DNA of 64,000 nucleotides from DASYTH01 sp036002505 (GTDB lineage Bacteria > Actinomycetota > Actinomycetes > Mycobacteriales > Pseudonocardiaceae): NCBI RefSeq assembly GCF_036002505.1, contig NZ_DASYTH010000493.1, positions 1 to 64,000 of the forward strand. The letters are read 5' to 3'. The notes beneath the pieces were generated by a model that saw only the letters and a program-made list of their open reading frames with translations, was not told where the DNA came from and did not search any database. Made by a program: the position numbers and the translations under genes. Within the stretch, counting starts at the first letter, position 1; each line of letters begins with the position of its first letter. This document shows positions 57,777 through 64,000 of the stretch, one piece after another.

Positions 57777-58951
57777 CGTAGGGCGGTTACGGAGCGTTGC
57801 TCGGCGGCCTCCGCCAGCCGCTCCGCGATCTGCCGCGCGGCGGCGTGGACCGTCCGGGTCCGGCTCGCCTCGGTGAACCATCGGTGCGTGGTCTTGCGCA
57901 GCGGCTCGCCGGCGGTGACCACATCGATGATGGCGGCGCCCAGCTCGGCCGGCGCGGTGGACGCCGCGACCTTGCCGTTCACCCCGTCCTCGACCAGCTC
58001 CACCGAGGCGTTGTCCTCCCCGGCCACCAGCACCACCGGCGTCCCGGCGGCGCAGGACTCCACGACGACCAGGCCGTAGCCCTCCCGGGCGGACGGGTTG
58101 ACCAGGCACGCGGCGGTGCGGATGCCCTCGTCCAGCTCGTCTTGACTGACGAAGCCCGGCATGGTGATCACGTCGCCGAGGCCGAGCCGGTCGATCTCGG
58201 CCTGGACCGCGGCGCTGGTCGGCCCCTCGCCGAAGATCGTCGCGGTGAGGTCCGGCACGTGGGTGTGGGCGTGCGCGATGGCGGCCGGCAGCGACTCGAT
58301 GCGCTTGTCCGGGATGTGCCGGCCGATGAAGATCACCCGGGGCGGCGCCGGGACGGACAGCGTCGGCTCGGTCGCGCCGTCCATGTCGATGAGCCCGGGG
58401 CTGATCACCGGCTCGGCCCGCACCCCCCGCTCCCGCAGCCGCTGCGCGGAGAACTGGGAGGGGCAGGTGGCGATCGGGCTGAGCCGGATCGCCAGGCCCT
58501 GCAGGAGGTTGGCCGCCCGGCCGACGAGCGGCCCGGAGTACTCGCGCCACTGCCCGGCCCGCCACACCTCGAGCCAGTCGACCGCGACCACGACCCTGCT
58601 GCCGGCGAGCGCCGCCCGTGCAGCGAGCACGTTGGTCGCCGGGGTGGCGCTCACCAGCACCGCGTCGTAGGCCTTCCGGTTGCGGCGCAGGTGGCCGAAC
58701 AGGCCGCGGCCGAACCGCAGCGCCGGACCCAGTTGCCGGACGCCGTTGCCGTCGTAGAGCTCGCGGTCCTCGCTGATCACCTCGACCCGAAGGCCGTCGA
58801 TGACCGGCGGTTCGCCGTCCCACTGCCGGCGGGTGAGGTAGGTGACCTCGTGCCCGGCGGCGGCGAAGTCCTCGGCGTAAGTGCGGTACAGGCGCTCTCC
58901 TCCGCCTTTGGACCAGGGGAACAGGCAGTCGAAGGCGACGGCGATGCGCAC
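57773..58951 (-). CDS. GT4-family glycosyltransferase, first gene of rhamnose operon
   Basis: 392 residues, GT-B fold. FDCLFPWSKGGGERLYRTYA at the N terminus; donor domain with VIFIGRHIPDKRIESLPAAI, LGDVITMPGFVSQDELDEGI and the acidic EX7E region in NPSAREGYGLVVVESCAAGT. GTG 58951 is chosen for AGGAGG eight bases upstream. A 101-nt divergent region separates it from the GT2 gene and should hold the operon promoter. Donor unknown. Confidence 0.88.
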   Translation of the reverse strand: MRIAVAFDCLFPWSKGGGERLYRTYAEDFAAAGHEVTYLTRRQWDGEPPVIDGLRVEVISEDRELYDGNGVRQLGPALRFGRGLFGHLRRNRKAYDAVLVSATPATNVLAARAALAGSRVVVAVDWLEVWRAGQWREYSGPLVGRAANLLQGLAIRLSPIATCPSQFSAQRLRERGVRAEPVISPGLIDMDGATEPTLSVPAPPRVIFIGRHIPDKRIESLPAAIAHAHTHVPDLTATIFGEGPTSAAVQAEIDRLGLGDVITMPGFVSQDELDEGIRTAACLVNPSAREGYGLVVVESCAAGTPVVLVAGEDNASVELVEDGVNGKVAASTAPAELGAAIIDVVTAGEPLRKTTHRWFTEASRTRTVHAAARQIAERLAEAAEQRSVTALR

Positions 58952-59052
58952 CTGTTGGTCCTCCTTCCACAAGGGCACAGGCATCCTAGACGCGGCGCGG
59001 GCTGTACTACGCTCAGCCCGTCCGACAACCCCCCACACTTTGCGGAGCGTCG

Positions 59053-59742
59053 ATGAGCGACTGGCCAGACGTGTGGCTCATCGTCCCCGTTTTCAACGAG
59101 GCGCAGGTCATCGGCGAGGTCGTCCGCAACGCCAGGAAGACCTTCGACCATGTCGTGTGCGTCGACGACGGCAGCCGGGACGGCTCGGCCGTGGAGATCC
59201 GCGCCGCCGGGGCGCATCTGGTCCGGCATCCGGTGAACCTCGGCCAGGGCGCGGCGCTGCAGACCGGCGTCGAGTACGCCCGGGCCCAGCCGGGGGCGCG
59301 CTACTTCGTGACGTTCGACGCCGACGGGCAGCACCAGGTCGACGACGTGGTCGCCATGCTGGGGCGGCTGAAGTCCGAGGACGTGGACATCGTGGTCGGC
59401 ACCCGGTTCCACGGCGACACCTCGCACATCCCGTGGATCAAGCGGCTCATCCTGAAGACCGTGGTGCTGCTCAGCCCGCGGACCCGCCGGCTCGGGCTGA
59501 CCGACGCGCACAACGGCCTGCGGGTGTTCAACCGGACGGTGGCCGAGCAGCTCAACATCACCCTCAACGGGATGAGCCACGCCTCGGAGATCGTCGAGAT
59601 GATCGACCGCAGGGGCTGGCGGGTGGCCGAGGAGCCGGTGACGATCCTCTACACCGACTACTCGATGGCCAAGGGCCAGTCGGTGATCAACGGCGTGAAC
59701 ATCGTTTTCGAGACGATGCTCAAGAGCAGGGCGGGCCACTGA
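59053..59742 (+). CDS. ppgS: GT2 polyprenyl-phosphate glycosyltransferase, PpgS-like
   Basis: 229 residues. Canonical dolichol-phosphate-mannose-synthase-like GT-A: LIVPVFNEAQVIGEVV, VCVDDGSRDGS, HPVNLGQGAALQTGVEYA, TFDADGQHQVDDV. There is no C-terminal helix, so it may rely on the DUF2304 partner 1 nt downstream for membrane contact. In M. tuberculosis, Rv3631 (PpgS) with Rv3632 makes polyprenyl-phosphate-GalNAc for the galactosamine of arabinogalactan, next to galE1 (Rv3634c). The same three genes occur here in the same order, with galE inverted, so this function is likely. Confidence 0.82.
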   Translation: MSDWPDVWLIVPVFNEAQVIGEVVRNARKTFDHVVCVDDGSRDGSAVEIRAAGAHLVRHPVNLGQGAALQTGVEYARAQPGARYFVTFDADGQHQVDDVVAMLGRLKSEDVDIVVGTRFHGDTSHIPWIKRLILKTVVLLSPRTRRLGLTDAHNGLRVFNRTVAEQLNITLNGMSHASEIVEMIDRRGWRVAEEPVTILYTDYSMAKGQSVINGVNIVFETMLKSRAGH

Positions 59743-59743
59743 C

Positions 59744-60094
59744 ATGCTGATTCAGTACGTGCTGGTCGCCGCGTCGATCGGATTGCTGGTGCTGTTCCTG
59801 CGCCGCCGGGGCAGCGCGCGTACGGCCGCCGGCACCAAGCTGGCCTTCGTGCTGTTCGTGCTGTTCGGCGCCTACGCGGCGCTGCGGCCCGGGGACGTCT
59901 CGGTGGTGGCCGGCTGGCTCGGCGTCGGCCGGGGCACCGACCTGCTGCTGTACGCGCTGGTGGTGGTGTTCACGTTCGCCACCTTGAACATCTACCTGCG
60001 GTTCAAGGAACTCGAGCTGCGGTACGCGCGCCTGGCCCGGGCCATTGCGCTGGAGGCCGCCGAGCCGCCGAGCCACGTCCCGCCCGGGGACTAG
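59744..60094 (+). CDS. DUF2304 membrane protein, Rv3632-like partner
   Basis: 116 residues with three helices (MLIQYVLVAASIGLLVLFLR, LAFVLFVLFGAYAALRPG, TDLLLYALVVVFTFATLNIY), then an amphipathic tail (KELELRYARLARAIALEA). DUF2304 proteins accompany polyprenyl-phosphate GT2 enzymes. M. tuberculosis Rv3632 raises PpgS activity. ATG is 1 nt after the GT2 stop. The gene converges on galE with a 7-nt gap. Confidence 0.87.
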   Translation: MLIQYVLVAASIGLLVLFLRRRGSARTAAGTKLAFVLFVLFGAYAALRPGDVSVVAGWLGVGRGTDLLLYALVVVFTFATLNIYLRFKELELRYARLARAIALEAAEPPSHVPPGD

Positions 60095-60101
60095 CGCCCG
60101 G

Positions 60102-61037
60102 TCAGCCGTCCCGGCGCAGGTAGTCGACGGTGCGCCGGATGCCTTCCGCGATGGTGACCGCGGGGCGCCAGCCAAGCTCGACTTCGGCGGCTCGGGCGTC
60201 CAGCGCGGACGCCCGGAGGTCGCCCTTGCGGGCCGGGGCTTCCCCGGGTTCGTCCGGGACGCCGATCTCCTTGGCCATCAGGCTGTGCAGCTCCCGGTCG
60301 GAGGTCTGCCGGCCGGTGCCGATGTTGTACCGGCGCCCGCCACCCAGCTCACCGGACGCGGCCACGAACGCCGCCGCCACGTCGTCGACGTAGACGTAGT
60401 CCCGGGTGTTGTCCCCGTCGCCGTACACCCGGGTGGGGCGGCCGGCCAGCAGCGCGCCGGCGAAGATCGCGACCACGCCGGCCTCGCCGCCCGGGTCCTG
60501 GCGCGGCCCGTACACGTTGGCCAGCGCGAGGTGCGTGCAGTCCAGGCCGTACAGCTGGCGGTAGCTGTTCAGGAACACCTCGGCCGAGACTTTCGAGGCG
60601 GCGTAAGGAGATTTGGGGTTGACCGGGACGTCTTCACCGACCGGGAGGTGCTCGGGCGTGCCGTAGATGGAGCCGCCGGAGGACGCGAAGACGATCTTCC
60701 GGACGCCCGCGCGCCGGGCCGCCTCGGCCAGGTTCACCGTGCCCAGCACGTTCTGGGTGACGTCGAGCAGCGGGTCGGCCACGCTCACCCGCACGTCGAT
60801 CTGTGCGGCCAGATGGAAGATCACCTCGGGCCGCACCTCGGCGACCAGCTCGGCCAGCGCGGGGTCCAGGATGTCCAGCTCGCGGAGGGTGCCGCCGGCG
60901 GCCAGCGCGGCGTCGAGGTTCTCCCGCCGGCCGCGGCGCAGGTCGTCGACCGCGACCACCTGGTGGCCGCCGCGCAGCAGCCGGTCGACCAGGGTCGACC
61001 CGATGAATCCGGCGCCGCCGGTGACAAGGGCACGCAT
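60102..61037 (-). CDS. galE: UDP-glucose/GlcNAc 4-epimerase, GalE1-like
   Basis: 311-residue extended SDR epimerase. ALVTGGAGFIGSTLVDRLLR is the NAD loop; FHLAAQIDVRVSVADPLLDV, SSGGSIYGTPEHLPV and YAASKVSAEVFLNSYR hold the catalytic Ser, Tyr and Lys. ANVYGPRQDPGGEAGVVAIF follows. All these blocks match mycobacterial GalE1 (Rv3634c) closely. It supplies UDP-galactose (and possibly UDP-GalNAc) for galactan and GalNAc donors. ATG 61037. Confidence 0.92.
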   Translation of the reverse strand: MRALVTGGAGFIGSTLVDRLLRGGHQVVAVDDLRRGRRENLDAALAAGGTLRELDILDPALAELVAEVRPEVIFHLAAQIDVRVSVADPLLDVTQNVLGTVNLAEAARRAGVRKIVFASSGGSIYGTPEHLPVGEDVPVNPKSPYAASKVSAEVFLNSYRQLYGLDCTHLALANVYGPRQDPGGEAGVVAIFAGALLAGRPTRVYGDGDNTRDYVYVDDVAAAFVAASGELGGGRRYNIGTGRQTSDRELHSLMAKEIGVPDEPGEAPARKGDLRASALDARAAEVELGWRPAVTIAEGIRRTVDYLRRDG

Positions 61038-61620
61038 GGCGCGAGCCTATCCAGCCGTGATCGCCGGTGAGTACCGGTGGTCGGGCGGCGGGGGCGAGGA
61101 CCGAGACAGTGATCTTGAACCCAAGATCACTGTTGGGTGCGGCTCCCTCGGAGGGGAGTTGTGGATCTTGATCAGGTGGTCGGGGCTGATGTGACAGGTG
61201 GGGCCAGTGAGGTATCGGCCAGCGTGCTGAAGGACGCCTTCAGGACGTTCAATGACAGGAAGGGTCCCTTCAGGACATCAGGCTCCGAGCCGCCGCCGGC
61301 CGGCCAACGACCGGTAACTCCCTCCAGCAGAGCCACACCCATCGCTGTTTCGGGCTGCCTGACCGCGCCTGGCGCGGTTAACCCGCCCCGAACAGCGATC
61401 ATGGCCCCACCCAGTCCGCCCCCAGAAGATCAACAGAACCCCAAAGCTCTCCAGCCGACCCGCCACGGCGACCAGGAAGACCAACCCGGCCCCTCCCCAG
61501 CCTTCTTGAGGACCCAGCCATAGCCGAAACCGCCACCCGCCAACACGACCGGGCCACCCCGGCGACCCAGGCGCACCCACTCACCAAACCCGCCACTTTC
61601 TGAAACACCGAGGTCGCCGG
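61038..61620. other. 583-nt intergenic region with hairpins and repeat scraps
   Basis: No supported gene. It contains a perfect 11-bp hairpin at 61107-61132 (CAGTGATCTTG, loop AACC, CAAGATCACTG), a degraded palindromic repeat at 61227-61275 (CTGAAGG-ACG-CCTTCAG and AAGGGTCCCTT), and a nested structure at 61342-61398, where outer arms TCGCTGTTTCGGG/CCCGAACAGCGA enclose the inverted repeat CCGCGCC-T-GGCGCGG (61363-61377). These probably include the terminator of the reverse-strand LGFP gene and the galE promoter region. Confidence 0.6.
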
Positions 61621-64000
61621 TCAGTACCGGTGGTCGGTGATCTGTCCGGTGACCGCGTTCCAGGTGATGTAGCCGTTGCGGAAGTTCGACCGCGCTCCGC
61701 CCGGCACCGCGAACTCGTCGCTGGTGGGGTAGCCGAGGTAGGAGCGTTCCCAGCCGAGCTGCGCGTACTGCGCCCGGATGCCGTTGACCACCGAGTGCAC
61801 GCCGGTGGCGGGGCTCCAGAAGATCGATCCGCCTTGGAAGTGGTTGTAGGTGCCGTAGCCGTCGCGGCTGGTCTCGTCGCTGGTGGGGTAGCCGAGGAAG
61901 GACAGCTCCCAGCCGTAGGCGGCGTACTTGGCCCGGATGCCGTTGATCACGTAGTTGATCCCGGTGGCCGGGCTCCAGAAGATCGAGCCGTACTGGAAGT
62001 GGTTGTAGGTGCCGTAGTTGTCGCGGCTGGTCTCGTCGCTGGTGGGGTAGCCGAGGAAGGACAGCTCGGCGTTCAGCGACCGGTACCGCGCGCGGATGCC
62101 GTTGACCACGAAGTGGGTGCCGCTGTACGGGCTCCAGTAGATCGCGCCGCGCTCCAGCTCGTTGAAGGTGCCGACGTTGTCCCGGCTGGTCTCGTCGGTG
62201 GTGGGCACCCCATACACCAGGTGCCCGCCCGCGACGAGGTAGGTCTGCAGGATGGCGCCGGCCAGGTAGTGCGCCCCGGCGCCGGGCGACCAGTAGACCC
62301 GCCCGGCGGTGTACTCCCGCCAGCGCACGGTCGAGTCGCCCTGCTCCACGGCGACCGGGGTGCCGACCCGGTCGCGCAGGGCGCCGTCGGCGGCGTAGCG
62401 GCGGTCGATCGGCGTCGAGTAGCTGACCGGGAGCACCTGGTCGGCGTCGGGCAGCACCAGCTGCCGGACCCGGTCGGTGTTGCCGTCGCCCCAGCGCTCG
62501 AACGAGGCCACGCCGTCCTGCGCGTTCGCCGGGGCGACGATGGACAGGTTCGTGCCCACCGTGAACAGCCCGGACGTCGTCTGCTCGGCGCCGATGGTGA
62601 AGGTCGCGGCGGTGTTGCTCTCGATGCTCACCCGACGCTGCTTCGGATGCGCCACGAAGGTCCGGCTCGTGGTCGCTCCCCGGCTGTCGGCGGCCGACGC
62701 GGTGATCTCGAGCCGGCTGTTCCCCGGGTGGCCGGTGAAGACCATCTGGAAGTTCGGCCCACTCTGCTGCTCGCCCGGATGGTCGTGGCAGTACGCGACG
62801 GCCGTGCAGTGCACCAGCAGGACCGACCAGGACACCGGCAGCGGCCCGTCCTCGGTGTCGCTCGAGGTCGCGCTGGCGGTCACACTGTCGCCCACCGCGA
62901 ACGTCGTGTCATCGCGCGGTGCGGTCAACGACAGGGTCGGCGGGCGGTTGGCCGGGTACACGGTCGCGGTCGCCGTGCCCGCCGCGTCCAGCGGGTCGGT
63001 GACGGTCAGCGTCGCGGTGAAGTGATCCGGGCTGGCCGGGTAGGTGTGGGTGGTGACCGGGTCGTCGCCCGCCACGGGCGCGGAGCCGTCGCCGAAGTCC
63101 CAGCGGTAGCGGAACGGATCCCCGTTGGGGTCGGTGGACGCGGCGGCGTCGAAGCGGACCGTCCGGGTGGCCGGGTCGGTCGTGGACCTGAGCACGGCCT
63201 GCGGCGGGTTGTTGCCCGGCGCGTAGACCAGGCGCCGGATCCGGGCCGCGCCGATGTCCGCGAAGACGATGTCGCCGCCGGTGGGGACGGTGGAGAGCTT
63301 CACCGGGTTGCCAAGATCGCTGCCGAACCCGTTGGGTTCCGGAGGTGTCACGAGCTCGCCGCGCTCGTTCGTGCGCAGCGTGAAGATCTGCCCGAAGACG
63401 TAGTCGCCGAAGAACAGCCGGCCGCGGTACTCCGCGGGATAGCTCGCCCCGGTGTACACCACGCCGGCGGCCACCGCTCCGCCCCCGCTGCGGTGCGGAT
63501 ATGACCACAGCGGACTCGCGGTGGTCGCACCCGCGCACCCCGGCAGGTCGCGGTAGCCCGGGGTGGGCTGGCCTCCCTCCCAGCACGGCCAGCCGTAGTT
63601 GTTGCCGGGGTTGACGACGTCGAGCTCCTCGGTGGTGTACCACCCGACGTCGCCGAGGATCGGCCGGCCGGTGACCGGCTCGAGGGTGAACCGGAACGGG
63701 CTGCGGAACCCGCTGGCATAGGTCAGGGAGCGGACGGACCGGGGGTGGGCGGCGTCGTAGTACGGGTTGGCCGGCGCACCGGAGCCGTCCTGGCGCAGGT
63801 GCAGAAGCTTTCCGTGCAGGTCGTCCGGGTTGAGCGCGCGGAGCGCGACCGGGTCGACGATGTTGTAGTCGGCCGAGTCGCCGATGGACACCCACACCGT
63901 GCCGTCCTCGGCGGCGATCACGCCGGTGATGCCGTGGGACAGGCCGTCGGCCGAGGTCTGGACGAGCGTCTGCTCCCCGCCGAGGCCGGTCGGCGAGCCG
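61621..64000 (-). CDS. PQQ-type sugar dehydrogenase with PKD and LGFP repeats (N terminus outside window)
   Basis: At least 792 residues; the start lies beyond position 64000. From the N-terminal side: a soluble glucose/sorbosone dehydrogenase-type beta-propeller (DGTVWVSIGDSADYN, DDLHGKLLHLR, NYGWPCWEGG, GRLFFGDYVFGQIF), which uses PQQ in this family; a PKD domain (FDAAASTDPNGDPFRYRWDF); a linker with an Ig-like stretch; and about five LGFP repeats at the C terminus (FLGYPTSDETSRDNYGTYNH), ending WNAVTGQITDHRY. Probably secreted and held in the envelope by the LGFP part. Substrate and PQQ dependence are inferred. The GH25 lysozyme encoded at 36379-38484 shares the same repeat type. Confidence 0.87.
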   Translation of the reverse strand, partial: GSPTGLGGEQTLVQTSADGLSHGITGVIAAEDGTVWVSIGDSADYNIVDPVALRALNPDDLHGKLLHLRQDGSGAPANPYYDAAHPRSVRSLTYASGFRSPFRFTLEPVTGRPILGDVGWYTTEELDVVNPGNNYGWPCWEGGQPTPGYRDLPGCAGATTASPLWSYPHRSGGGAVAAGVVYTGASYPAEYRGRLFFGDYVFGQIFTLRTNERGELVTPPEPNGFGSDLGNPVKLSTVPTGGDIVFADIGAARIRRLVYAPGNNPPQAVLRSTTDPATRTVRFDAAASTDPNGDPFRYRWDFGDGSAPVAGDDPVTTHTYPASPDHFTATLTVTDPLDAAGTATATVYPANRPPTLSLTAPRDDTTFAVGDSVTASATSSDTEDGPLPVSWSVLLVHCTAVAYCHDHPGEQQSGPNFQMVFTGHPGNSRLEITASAADSRGATTSRTFVAHPKQRRVSIESNTAATFTIGAEQTTSGLFTVGTNLSIVAPANAQDGVASFERWGDGNTDRVRQLVLPDADQVLPVSYSTPIDRRYAADGALRDRVGTPVAVEQGDSTVRWREYTAGRVYWSPGAGAHYLAGAILQTYLVAGGHLVYGVPTTDETSRDNVGTFNELERGAIYWSPYSGTHFVVNGIRARYRSLNAELSFLGYPTSDETSRDNYGTYNHFQYGSIFWSPATGINYVINGIRAKYAAYGWELSFLGYPTSDETSRDGYGTYNHFQGGSIFWSPATGVHSVVNGIRAQYAQLGWERSYLGYPTSDEFAVPGGARSNFRNGYITWNAVTGQITDHRY

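Noticed and set aside
61137..61523. 128-codon plus-strand frame in the galE/LGFP gap
   Set aside because: Pro/Ser/Thr-rich, no ribosome site, and it runs through repeat and hairpin sequences.

Overview
This is a 64 kb stretch of a high-GC actinobacterial chromosome. Codon use, GTG starts, CydDC fusion, a DevRS-type pair, DrrAB-type ABC genes, LGFP-repeat secreted proteins and a galactofuranosyltransferase close to GlfT2 all point to a mycolata-like member of Pseudonocardiaceae. The dispersed palindromes recall Amycolatopsis, but that genus is inference. I see no tRNA, rRNA, CRISPR array, intact insertion sequence or prophage.

1-12 kb: a cytochrome P450 (cut by the window edge) and a GDT1-type cation transporter; a cytochrome bd operon (cydA-cydB-cydDC); a GAF histidine kinase and, 3 kb away on the other strand behind coaA, a DevR-like regulator; an ArsR/MFS pair; a GNAT enzyme. 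The cydA upstream region carries a DosR-box-like palindrome, suggesting that the oxidase is hypoxia-controlled by the neighbouring two-component pair.

12-29 kb: a secreted GH29 fucosidase-like enzyme, Hsp20, a macro-domain protein, pheA, a DrrAB-type exporter, an SGNH hydrolase, arylamine N-acetyltransferase, a lipoprotein, a second two-component system, a SigD/ShbA-type sigma factor, a YbdK-type carboxylate-amine ligase, and a TetR regulator followed by an AurF-like diiron oxygenase. Two genes here are broken: a nucleotide-cyclase-like gene whose middle is inverted, and a small membrane-protein gene with an internal deletion behind two intact operator-like palindromes.

29-39 kb: an XRE-TPR regulator and a divergent cysteine-rich protein, a putative septum-formation protein with a mini-zincin, a three-gene set (Gly/Tyr-rich membrane protein, glutathionylspermidine-synthase-like ATP-grasp ligase, DUF350), serS, a GH25 lysozyme with LGFP repeats, and lhgO.

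39.9-64 kb: a cell-envelope glycan region. It holds a HAD/methyltransferase pair, a PLL-like beta-propeller, two large polytopic GT-C-like proteins, GlfT2, a five-gene operon (two GT4 enzymes, flippase, gmd, rmd) likely making and handling GDP-D-rhamnose, a GT2/DUF2304 pair with galE matching the order of mycobacterial Rv3631-Rv3632-galE1 (polyprenyl-phosphate-GalNAc for arabinogalactan), debris of an older flippase/glycosyltransferase set, and a second LGFP-repeat protein fused to a PQQ-type sugar dehydrogenase.

The most unusual signal is not a gene. Several families of repeats recur across the window: a 59-nt perfect palindrome, a short palindrome built on GAACGTGACGTTGCTTCC, arrays with an exact 21-bp period between convergent genes, a 114-bp inverted pair, and a duplicated serS leader. 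Three copies sit inside or between translated genes without breaking them: both linkers of CydDC, and the junction of an ABC exporter operon.
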